Below are positions 1 to 5,214 of a stretch of 5,214 bases of DNA, piece after piece. The notes beneath the pieces are model-generated. The model did no database searches. It saw nothing but the letters and a program-made list of their open reading frames with translations, and had not been told where the DNA came from. Where the stretch lies: contig CAAGHW010000013.1 in assembly GCA_900769765.1 (NCBI GenBank), positions 1 to 5,214 of the forward strand, read 5' to 3'. Positions within the stretch are counted from its first letter, which is position 1; every line of letters starts with the position of its first letter. The DNA is from Bacteroidaceae bacterium (GTDB taxonomy: Bacteria > Bacteroidota > Bacteroidia > Bacteroidales > Bacteroidaceae). The position numbers were made by a program, and so were the translations under genes.

Positions 1-677
1 ATCGTTCCCATGACAAGTGTTCCGCTGTCGCCAATGAACATTCGTGTGTCGTGTCCGAATACGTTGTGGAGAAAGAACGGCACAATGGCTCCTGCTGCAG
101 AAATTGCCATAACCATCATTACGGTATTGCCTAAACGGTAGAACATTATTGCGAAAAGAATGGATGCCATAAAACAGAATCCTGAAGACAGGCCGTTTAC
201 ACCGTCTATGAGATTTATGGCATTGATTATTCCTACACAGGCAAATATTGTAAGAGGGGCAGATATGTATGTGGGGATATTGCCTATGCCCCAAAGTCCA
301 TGGAAGCAGTCCAGTGAGGCCTTGTTCGCATACATGAGCCAGCAGATAATGAGTATTTCTATTGCAAAACGTATTGCTGGTGTCAGGTTTAGTATGTCAT
401 CCATTATGCCGACGTACAGCATAATCAGCATGGCTGCTATAAGCATGAATGCTTTAGGACTGTTGAATATTGCCGGTGAACTGCATAGGCCAATGACTAT
501 TCCAAAAAAGACAGCGGCACCTCCCATATTGGGGACCGGTCTTCTCTGTAGCTTTCTGGCAGACGGGTTGTCTACAAGGTCCTTGGTTATGGCAATCTTC
601 AAAACCCTGGGGTGTATCCAGAGTGTGCCTAAAAATGCCAATAATGCAGGGATTATGATTTGAAATGTCGAAGGCAT
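1..677 (-). CDS. MraY/WecA/TagO-family undecaprenyl-phosphate sugar-1-phosphate transferase (3' end outside window)
   Basis: Integral membrane enzyme expected to move a sugar-1-phosphate (often GlcNAc-1-P) from a UDP-sugar onto undecaprenyl phosphate, the first step of a lipid-linked glycan. The 225 visible residues are mostly hydrophobic segments joined by short loops. Family landmarks are clear: a cytoplasmic loop with LVDNPSARKLQRRPVPNMGG (residues 34-53), the metal/substrate Asp pair in GIMDD (90-94), NAINLIDGVNGLSSG (152-166) with its conserved Asp158, and FIGDSGTLVMG (214-224). Relatives usually run well beyond 300 residues, so about a third, including the loop where WecA proteins carry a His motif, lies outside the window. 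The ATG at 677 is chosen because the first hydrophobic segment follows at once; the frame stays open upstream to a stop at 755-753 but offers no further ATG. No Shine-Dalgarno is visible, only A-rich sequence. It is divergent from manC, which supports a role in surface polysaccharide or glycoprotein assembly. A peptidoglycan MraY role is unlikely because the early loop and motif wording are WecA/TagO-like. The exact sugar is unknown. Confidence 0.93.
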   Translation of the reverse strand, partial: MPSTFQIIIPALLAFLGTLWIHPRVLKIAITKDLVDNPSARKLQRRPVPNMGGAAVFFGIVIGLCSSPAIFNSPKAFMLIAAMLIMLYVGIMDDILNLTPAIRFAIEILIICWLMYANKASLDCFHGLWGIGNIPTYISAPLTIFACVGIINAINLIDGVNGLSSGFCFMASILFAIMFYRLGNTVMMVMAISAAGAIVPFFLHNVFGHDTRMFIGDSGTLVMGT

Positions 678-743
678 GGGATTGTTGTTTTTTATGTAGT
701 TGTTGCGATGTGGCTTTTCAATAAATTGTATTACACATCTTTG

Positions 744-751
744 CAAATATA
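744..751 (-). promoter_or_regulatory. Bacteroides-type -7 promoter box for the sugar-1-phosphate transferase gene
   Basis: Read on the minus strand the box is TATATTTG, a full match to the Bacteroides primary sigma -7 consensus TAnnTTTG. It sits 66 bp upstream of the ATG at 677, which implies a leader of roughly 60 nt. About 20 bp further upstream there is no clear TTTG -33 element, only A/T-rich sequence, so the call rests on the -7 box and its position. Confidence 0.45.
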
Positions 752-805
752 ATTAAAAATATTAAAGAATATCTGTTTTTGTATTTTTTTGTAATGTTTC
801 TTAAA

Positions 806-827
806 TCAGCAATCCGTGGTTTGCTGA
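806..827. repeat. Inverted repeat, 7-bp arms, in the divergent intergenic region
   Basis: TCAGCAA (806-812) and TTGCTGA (821-827) are perfect complements around the 8-base loop TCCGTGGT. As DNA this could be a dyad operator; as RNA it would be a short hairpin. It lies between the two outward-facing promoter boxes, so from those promoters alone it would not be transcribed, which favours a DNA-binding role if it has any. No poly-U run follows directly on either strand, so it does not look like a terminator. Confidence 0.4.
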
Positions 828-832
828 ATAAG

Positions 833-874
833 TACCACACTGTATTATGATGTGTTACGGTTGTTTTTGTGGTA
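833..874. repeat. Inverted repeat, 7-bp arms with a 28-base spacer
   Basis: TACCACA (833-839) and TGTGGTA (868-874) are perfect complements. The core ACCAC (834-838) can also pair with GTGGT in the loop of the preceding hairpin (816-820), so two mutually exclusive pairings are possible if this DNA is transcribed. In AT-rich sequence 7-bp matches can arise by chance, so this is a weak call. Confidence 0.3.
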
Positions 875-931
875 TATCATCTTTTTTGTTGTTTGATATT
901 GAAATAATTTGTTCCCATTACGAAAAAAATA

Positions 932-941
932 AAGCTAGCTT
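932..941. promoter_or_regulatory. 10-bp palindrome upstream of the manC -7 box, possible operator
   Basis: AAGCTAGCTT is a perfect 10-bp palindrome that ends 24 bp before the putative manC -7 box, close to where a -33 element would sit. A dimeric regulator bound here could block or assist RNA polymerase. There is no second copy in the window and no regulator gene beside it, so function is conjecture. Confidence 0.2.
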
Positions 942-965
942 GTGTTTTTGCTTTGTGCTTTTTGT

Positions 966-973
966 TATATTTG
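966..973 (+). promoter_or_regulatory. manC: Bacteroides-type -7 promoter box for manC
   Basis: TATATTTG fully matches the Bacteroides -7 consensus TAnnTTTG and is identical to the box facing the other way at 751-744. It would start transcription near 980 and give a leader of about 80 nt. Upstream is T/G-rich; a TTTG at 947-950 is the nearest -33 candidate but its 15-bp spacing is shorter than usual, so the -33 element is uncertain. Confidence 0.5.
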
Positions 974-1045
974 CATAAATCGCGGAATTGTGAATGCTTG
1001 ATTCGTTTTTTTCGCAAGGTTAAAATATAACAAAGCAATTTGTAT

Positions 1046-1050
1046 AAAGG
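1046..1050 (+). promoter_or_regulatory. manC: Shine-Dalgarno-like AAAGG of manC
   Basis: AAAGG lies 8 nt before the ATG at 1059, a normal spacing for ribosome binding. It supports this ATG as the start and is the clearest Shine-Dalgarno-like site in a window where the other leaders are A-rich without one. Confidence 0.45.
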
Positions 1051-1058
1051 TTTTAAAT

Positions 1059-2120
1059 ATGACTTCTAACCATATAGTGATAATGGCCGGTGGTATCGGC
1101 AGTCGTTTCTGGCCAATGAGTACAATGGATGTTCCCAAACAGTTCATAGATGTTCTTGGTTGTGGCAAATCTCTTCTGCAGCTTACGTTTGACCGTTTTG
1201 ACGGAATATGTCCGGCTGAGAATATTTGGGTGCTTACTACTCAGAAATATGCTCCGATGGTAAAAGAACAGCTGCCGATGATTCCCGATGATCATATCCT
1301 CAAGGAACCTTGTCGCCGTAGCACTGCTCCTTGCATTGCATATGCAGCATGGAAAATCAAGAAAATCGACCCTAATGCAAATATGGTTGTCACTCCGAGC
1401 GATCATTTTGTGGCCGATGTTGAGGAGTTCCGTCGTGTGGTGAAATCATCGTTGGGCTTTGTCAGGAATTCCGATGCCATTCTTACCATAGGAATAAAAC
1501 CAACTCGCCCCGAGGTGGGGTATGGCTATATCGAGGCTGTTCTTGGTAATCCGAGTCTTGCGAATAAGGAAATTTTCCGTGTCGATTCATTTAAGGAGAA
1601 ACCAACGCTTGATGTTGCCAAGATGTTTGTCTCCAAGAACAATTTTTATTGGAATTCTGGCATTTTTATTTGGAATGTCTCGACAATAGTCAATGCGTTC
1701 CGCATATACCAATCTCCGATGGCATCTCTTTTTGAGTCGTTGATGCCTTATTATTTCACGCCGGAGGAGCAGGAACGTGTAGATGAAAGATTTCCCGAAT
1801 GCCGCAATATATCTGTCGATTATGCGATAATGGAACGTGCTGAAGAGGTCTTTGTCTTTCCTGCCGATTTCGGTTGGAGCGATCTTGGTACATGGTTCTC
1901 GTTGTACAGCAATCTTTCCAAGGATGTTAATGGCAATGTAGCTGTCGGTGCCGAAGCCTCTTTCGCCGAATCGCATAATTGCATCGTAGATACCCGTTGT
2001 ATGCAAAAGGTGATGATAATAGGTATGGATGACTGTATTGTCGCCGAGAACAATGGCAATCTGCTTGTGTGTAAGATGAGTGAGGAAAACAGGATAAAGG
2101 ACTTTACGGATGTAAAATGA
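1059..2120 (+). CDS. manC: Mannose-1-phosphate guanylyltransferase (GDP-mannose pyrophosphorylase), short form
   Basis: Cytosolic nucleotidyltransferase that makes GDP-mannose and pyrophosphate from mannose-1-phosphate and GTP; GDP-mannose feeds mannose and, through other enzymes, fucose residues of surface glycans. The 353 residues form one nucleotidyltransferase domain. Visible signatures are the nucleotide-binding loop MAGGIGSRFWPMS (9-21) followed by PKQF (26-29), EPCRRSTAPCIA (83-94), PSDH (113-116), GIKPTRPEVGYGYIE (145-159), FKEKP (178-182), NSGIF (199-203), VDYAIMER (253-260) and GWSDLGTW (272-279). The length equals the monofunctional type; the C-terminal cupin phosphomannose-isomerase domain of the long bifunctional enzymes is absent, so another gene must make mannose-6-phosphate. 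The ATG is right because the GG loop sits at the usual distance from the N-terminus and an AAAGG precedes it. It is transcribed away from the sugar-phosphate transferase gene and ends 11 bp before a terminator hairpin, so it is probably a single-gene transcript. Substrate preference for GDP-mannose is inferred from the family. Confidence 0.95.
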   Translation: MTSNHIVIMAGGIGSRFWPMSTMDVPKQFIDVLGCGKSLLQLTFDRFDGICPAENIWVLTTQKYAPMVKEQLPMIPDDHILKEPCRRSTAPCIAYAAWKIKKIDPNANMVVTPSDHFVADVEEFRRVVKSSLGFVRNSDAILTIGIKPTRPEVGYGYIEAVLGNPSLANKEIFRVDSFKEKPTLDVAKMFVSKNNFYWNSGIFIWNVSTIVNAFRIYQSPMASLFESLMPYYFTPEEQERVDERFPECRNISVDYAIMERAEEVFVFPADFGWSDLGTWFSLYSNLSKDVNGNVAVGAEASFAESHNCIVDTRCMQKVMIIGMDDCIVAENNGNLLVCKMSEENRIKDFTDVK

Positions 2121-2131
2121 ATGATAAGCCA

Positions 2132-2179
2132 ATAAAACAGATAAAAGGGTGACTGCTGTTACCCTTTTATCTGTTTTAT
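2132..2179. terminator. Bidirectional intrinsic terminator between convergent manC and the TPR gene
   Basis: ATAAAACAGATAAAAGGGT (2132-2150) and its exact complement (2161-2179) flank a 10-base loop. The stem top is the GC-richer GGGT/ACCC, with A-runs on the 5' side and T-runs (CCCTTTTATCTGTTTTAT) on the 3' side, so transcripts from either direction end in a hairpin plus a U-rich tail. It starts 11 bp after the manC stop. The right arm is coding for the convergent gene: it holds the last six codons (IKQIKG) and the first base of its TAA. The left arm is therefore a non-coding mirror of a protein C-terminus. Confidence 0.85.
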
Positions 2180-3565
2180 GAATTCCTTTGCCATTATATT
2201 CCCATTGTAGGGGATGTCGAACAGTTCGAAAAGTATGCATGATTTTCCTTCGATGGCATTTTCTACAGCCTGTTCAATATTCTCTTTTTCGCCTGTATGC
2301 CATAAAATGTAAGCTATGTATGCGTCTATGTCCGATGTGTCGGTGTAGAAATCCCTTGTGTAGCGGAATACCCTTTTTGCGAGTGTCAAGTGGCTGTGTC
2401 TTACCAGATGTTCTCCCAAACGGTACAGTTCTTCGCTGGCGGTCCATTCCTTTGCTTCGAGAATATTCATATCGTCGAATGTGAGATTCTCCTTGTCGCG
2501 TAACTCGTAAAGGGGCTTGTTTCGCAATATTAGCTGTTTCATATTGTCGGGGTGCATTAGTATGGCCATGGCCATGGCTTCATCAGCACGTGCGGCATCA
2601 CCTGTCTCATCAAGGATAATGGCTCTGTTTATCCTTGCAAGCATCATCTCTATGGTTCCCTCTTGTGCAATGGATGTTATATTGCTGAAGATCTCTTTGG
2701 CAAGTTCTTTTTCCCCCTCGTGGTAGAACGATAAGGCTATGTAGAACAGGGGCATTGATGAATCGGGGTATTTCTCTCCGATAGATCTGAAAATCTCCCT
2801 TGCCTGCTCGTAATTGCGAAGATGGTAATAGCAGTATGCCTGCATCATCCTGGCATATTCGATGTTATCGTCTATGGTCGTTTCGTATTCGAAGCATTCA
2901 AGGGCTTTGCCATATCTTTTGATCATGTAGTATATGTGTCCCAATTGCTCCCAATAGAAGGTGTTGTATGGCTCGTCGTCGAGCAACTTGTTGTATATTT
3001 CAATAGCCTCATTGGTGCGTTGCATCTCAATCAGACACTCGGCTTTTACTTCGTGCAGGTTCCTCTGTCTCGGGAAAGAACGTAGCAGGTTCTCGCATAT
3101 GAACAGGGCTTCGTGCGCGAATCCGCAGTCGAGCAAAATTTCAAGGGCTTCGTATGAGTTTGCACTGTCGTTTGAGGCATTGCGTAGAAGTTCTATGGCA
3201 ATGTCTCTTGCACTTTTGAAATCTTTTAAAGCCAACAATATTTCTGCTTTGAGGAGTAAGGAATCGTTGTCGTCGGCGTATCCTATTGTCGAGAATAGTC
3301 GCAGTGCCTCCTGTGCCTCTCCTCGATAAAGCAACAATCTTACCTCCATTTTTGTGCATTCCGGAGTTCCCGGGTGCAGACGTCTGGTCAGGGTAAGGAC
3401 ATTTGTGGCATTTTCGGGCTTGTCGACGGATATGAAATATGAAAAGAGGTCGATTAATTCATCGACCCCTAAGTAGGGTGTAGTATTCAATCGAATAGCC
3501 TGTTCGTATCTTTTTAGGATTTCGCGAAATTCAGGCGAATCGAAATATCCCTTGTCATAGTTCAT
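2159..3565 (-). CDS. TPR-repeat protein of unknown function, downstream of glnS
   Basis: A 468-residue, almost wholly helical protein without a signal peptide or membrane segment, so probably cytoplasmic. From about residue 35 to 340 it is a run of some eight or nine tetratricopeptide units; the clearest are 170-200 (AECLIEMQRTNEAIEIYNKL), 203-233 (LGHIYYMIKRYGKALECFEY) and 237-268 (QAYCYYHLRNYEQAREIF), each with the spaced small and aromatic residues of the TPR pattern. TPR arrays bind partner proteins; no catalytic domain is seen. The N-terminus (GYFDSPEFREILKRYEQA, 6-23) precedes the repeats, and the last 120 residues are helical without clear repeats. Its ATG follows the glnS stop by 13 bp with only A-rich sequence between, indicating cotranscription. 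The 3' end overlaps the terminator stem. A tandem ATGGCC stretch gives MAMA at 331-334. A scaffold or chaperone role is guesswork; the TPR call itself is firm. Confidence 0.9.
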   Translation of the reverse strand: MNYDKGYFDSPEFREILKRYEQAIRLNTTPYLGVDELIDLFSYFISVDKPENATNVLTLTRRLHPGTPECTKMEVRLLLYRGEAQEALRLFSTIGYADDNDSLLLKAEILLALKDFKSARDIAIELLRNASNDSANSYEALEILLDCGFAHEALFICENLLRSFPRQRNLHEVKAECLIEMQRTNEAIEIYNKLLDDEPYNTFYWEQLGHIYYMIKRYGKALECFEYETTIDDNIEYARMMQAYCYYHLRNYEQAREIFRSIGEKYPDSSMPLFYIALSFYHEGEKELAKEIFSNITSIAQEGTIEMMLARINRAIILDETGDAARADEAMAMAILMHPDNMKQLILRNKPLYELRDKENLTFDDMNILEAKEWTASEELYRLGEHLVRHSHLTLAKRVFRYTRDFYTDTSDIDAYIAYILWHTGEKENIEQAVENAIEGKSCILFELFDIPYNGNIMAKEFIKQIKG

Positions 3566-3578
3566 TTCAGTTCTTTTA

Positions 3579-5214
3579 TTATTTTCCTTTAAGCTTGTTC
3601 CATGTATCTTTAAGAGATACGGTACGGTTGAAGATAAGGTTCTCCGGTGTTGAATCGGGGTCTATGTTGAAGTAACCGATTCTCTGGAACTGCAAATAGT
3701 CGAGTGGCTTGCCGTTTGCAAGATACTTCTCTACATAACAGTTCTTCAGTACCTTCAATGAATCGGGGTTTATCATCTCCTTCATGGCTGTCAGGGCATC
3801 GCAATTCTTTGCTTCGCGTATCGCAGCCATCTCGTCGCGTGGGTTCTCGGCGCTCCAAAGGCGGTCATATAGACGTACCTCTGCGTTGAGACAGTGCTTG
3901 CAGCTTACCCAGTGGATGGTGCTCTTTACCTTGCGGTTTGCATCGGGCTCGCCGGTCTTTGTCTGTGGGATGTATTCGCAAAGAACCTCTGTCACATTGC
4001 CGTTCTCGTCCTTGTTGCAACCTGTGCAAAGGACTATGTATGCGTTCTTCAGACGCACTTCGCGTCCCGGTGTCAGGCGGAAATAGTTCTTTGGTGCATC
4101 TTCCATGAAGTCGTCGCGCTCAATCCATAGTTCGCGGCTGAACTCGATGGTGTGTGTGCCGTCCTCTGGTCTTTCGGGGTTGTTGATTGCGGTCAGTTCT
4201 TCAACTTTGTCCTCGGGGTAATTGGTTATGACAAGTTTGACAGGGTTGATGACGGCTGAAACGCGTGTGGCACGGCTGTTCAGGTCTTCACGTACTGCAC
4301 TCTCGAGCAATGCAAAGTCGTTGAGGGCGTCGTATGTCGTATAACCTATCTTGTCCACGAAATTTCTGATTGATTCGGGTGAATAACCGCGACGGCGGAA
4401 ACCGCAGAGTGTAGGCATACGTGGGTCGTCCCAACCGTTTACAAGTCCCTCTTTTACAAGAATAAGCAGATTGCGCTTGCTCATAAGTGTGTAGTTGAGG
4501 TTCAGCTTGTTGAACTCGTACTGGCGTGGACGGTTGTCGTCAAGGTCTTTACCGTCCTTTACCCAGTCTACGAACAGGTCATACAGCGGACGGTGAGGAA
4601 CGAATTCCAATGTGCATAAAGAGTGTGTCACTCCCTCGAAGTAATCGCTCTGTCCGTGTGCAAAGTCATACATCGGGTATGCTTTCCACTTCTCGCCTGT
4701 GCGGTGGTGGGCTGCCTTTACGACGCGGTAGATGATAGGGTCGCGGAAGTGCATGTTGGGGCTTGCCATGTCAATCTTGGCACGCAACACCATCTTGCCC
4801 TCTTCAATCTCGCCGGTGTTCATCTTCTGGAACAGCTCAAGGCTCTCCTCAACGGGACGGTTGCGGTATGGGCTTTCTGTTCCGGGCTGTGTAGGTGTTC
4901 CTTTCTGCTCGGCAATAAGCTCTGCGCTCTGCTCGTCGATATATGCCTTGCCCTCTTTTATGAGCTTGATGGCAAAATCCCATAGCTGGTCAAAGTAGTC
5001 CGAAGCGTAGTATACGTTTGCCCAGTCGAAACCAAGCCATTTGATATCCTCCATTATTGCGTCAACATACTCGACATCCTCTTTTGTGGGGTTGGTGTCG
5101 TCGAAACGCAAATTGCATATACCGTTGTATTTCTGCGCCATACCAAAGTCCATGCATATGGCCTTTGCGTGTCCTATATGAAGATAGCCGTTAGGTTCCG
5201 GCGGAAAACGTGTC
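3579..5214 (-). CDS. glnS: Glutaminyl-tRNA synthetase (N-terminal tip outside window)
   Basis: Cytosolic class I aminoacyl-tRNA synthetase that charges tRNA-Gln with glutamine using ATP. The frame runs unbroken off the window end, with 544 complete codons visible. The first ones read TRFPPEPNGYLHIGHAKAIC, the GlnRS version of the HIGH signature, encoded by 5213-5154; by comparison with the E. coli enzyme (554 residues) about 25-35 N-terminal residues are missing. The Met at 5153 is therefore internal. Further landmarks, numbered from the first complete codon, are RFDDTNP (36-42), THSLCTLEF (196-204), the KMSKS equivalent MSKR (244-247, DNA 4484-4473) and GWDDPRMPT (260-268). From about residue 310 the two anticodon-binding beta-barrel domains follow, ending near FNRTVSLKDTWNKLKGK. 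Those domains contain CTGC (396-399) and CKHC (438-441), a possible metal site. It ends with TAATAA 13 bp before the TPR gene. GlnRS rather than GluRS is clear from PPEPNGYLHIGHAKA and the C-terminal barrels. Confidence 0.97.
   Translation of the reverse strand, partial: TRFPPEPNGYLHIGHAKAICMDFGMAQKYNGICNLRFDDTNPTKEDVEYVDAIMEDIKWLGFDWANVYYASDYFDQLWDFAIKLIKEGKAYIDEQSAELIAEQKGTPTQPGTESPYRNRPVEESLELFQKMNTGEIEEGKMVLRAKIDMASPNMHFRDPIIYRVVKAAHHRTGEKWKAYPMYDFAHGQSDYFEGVTHSLCTLEFVPHRPLYDLFVDWVKDGKDLDDNRPRQYEFNKLNLNYTLMSKRNLLILVKEGLVNGWDDPRMPTLCGFRRRGYSPESIRNFVDKIGYTTYDALNDFALLESAVREDLNSRATRVSAVINPVKLVITNYPEDKVEELTAINNPERPEDGTHTIEFSRELWIERDDFMEDAPKNYFRLTPGREVRLKNAYIVLCTGCNKDENGNVTEVLCEYIPQTKTGEPDANRKVKSTIHWVSCKHCLNAEVRLYDRLWSAENPRDEMAAIREAKNCDALTAMKEMINPDSLKVLKNCYVEKYLANGKPLDYLQFQRIGYFNIDPDSTPENLIFNRTVSLKDTWNKLKGK

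Larger units (their letters stand above)
678..1058. other. AT-rich divergent intergenic region between the sugar-1-phosphate transferase gene and manC
   Basis: This 381-bp gap separates the two divergent starts and carries no convincing gene. It is visibly richer in A/T than the flanking genes and contains many T-runs; the heptamer GTTTTTG occurs three times on the plus strand (775-781, 863-869, 944-950). It holds a TATATTTG box facing each gene, two perfect 7-bp-arm inverted repeats (806-827 and 833-874) and the palindrome AAGCTAGCTT (932-941). The distance between the two -7 boxes (about 215 bp) is more than two simple promoters need, leaving room for regulator binding. No tRNA or recognisable riboswitch was seen. 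Confidence 0.8.

Noticed and set aside
160..663. Plus-strand open frame of 167 codons
   Set aside because: It lies wholly antisense to the sugar-1-phosphate transferase gene, whose minus-strand product shows clear family motifs (NMGG, MDD, NLIDGVNGL, FIGDSG). The plus frame resembles no known protein.
678..755. N-terminal extension of the sugar-1-phosphate transferase to a TTG start (746-744)
   Set aside because: The frame is open to a stop at 755-753, but the added residues would be Asn/Lys-rich and unlike the family N-terminus, and the TTG falls inside the putative promoter box.
847..978. Small plus-strand frame of 43 codons in the intergenic gap (starts ATGATG, ends TAA at 976-978)
   Set aside because: Its product is a low-complexity run rich in Phe, Cys and Ile, as expected from T-rich DNA. 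It overlaps the putative manC -7 box and has no ribosome-binding sequence.
965..1406. Two overlapping minus-strand frames (965-1168 and 1053-1406)
   Set aside because: They are antisense to the 5' part of manC, whose plus-strand reading gives the full pyrophosphorylase signature.
1587..2240. Minus-strand frame of 217 codons across the end of manC and the terminator
   Set aside because: It is antisense to manC and out of frame with the TPR gene, and it reads through the terminator hairpin. No family features are seen.
3704..4998. Several plus-strand frames of 60-120 codons opposite glnS
   Set aside because: All are antisense shadows of a strongly conserved synthetase; none shows its own start context or a recognisable domain.
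3579..5153. The ATG at 5153 as the start of glnS
   Set aside because: The same frame upstream encodes RFPPEPNGYLHIGHAKA, the catalytic HIGH region, so this Met is internal and the true start lies beyond the window.

Overview
The window looks like chromosomal DNA of a Bacteroidota member, most likely order Bacteroidales (Bacteroides/Prevotella type). The reasons are the protein style of the four genes, AT-rich leaders with weak or no Shine-Dalgarno sequences, and two divergent promoter boxes reading TATATTTG, which fit the Bacteroides -7 consensus TAnnTTTG. The genus cannot be fixed from the sequence alone. It holds four protein-coding genes, two of them cut by the window edges, and no RNA genes, mobile elements or CRISPR.

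Layout: (1) 1-677, minus strand: N-terminal 225 codons of a polytopic membrane sugar-1-phosphate transferase of the MraY/WecA/TagO family, whose 3' end lies outside the window. (2) 678-1058: a 381-bp AT-rich divergent intergenic region with a promoter box facing each way, two 7-bp-arm inverted repeats and a 10-bp palindrome. (3) 1059-2120, plus strand: complete mannose-1-phosphate guanylyltransferase (manC) of the short, single-domain type. (4) 2132-2179: a perfect 19-bp inverted repeat between convergent genes, best read as a bidirectional terminator; one arm doubles as the last six codons of the next gene. (5) 2159-3565, minus strand: a cytoplasmic TPR-repeat protein of 468 residues and unknown role. 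(6) 3579-5214, minus strand: glutaminyl-tRNA synthetase (glnS), lacking only its N-terminal tip, 13 bp upstream of the TPR gene and probably cotranscribed with it.

The divergent pair (lipid-linked sugar-phosphate transferase and GDP-mannose synthesis) points to building surface glycans or glycoproteins: ManC supplies the activated sugar GDP-mannose, and the membrane enzyme puts the first sugar phosphate on undecaprenyl phosphate. The other pair, glnS and the TPR gene, is a housekeeping translation gene with an uncharacterised partner. I see no new defence or mobile system. The points most worth a second look are the terminator built into a coding end, the paired CxxC motifs in the GlnRS C-terminal domain, the glnS-TPR linkage, and the structured divergent intergenic region.
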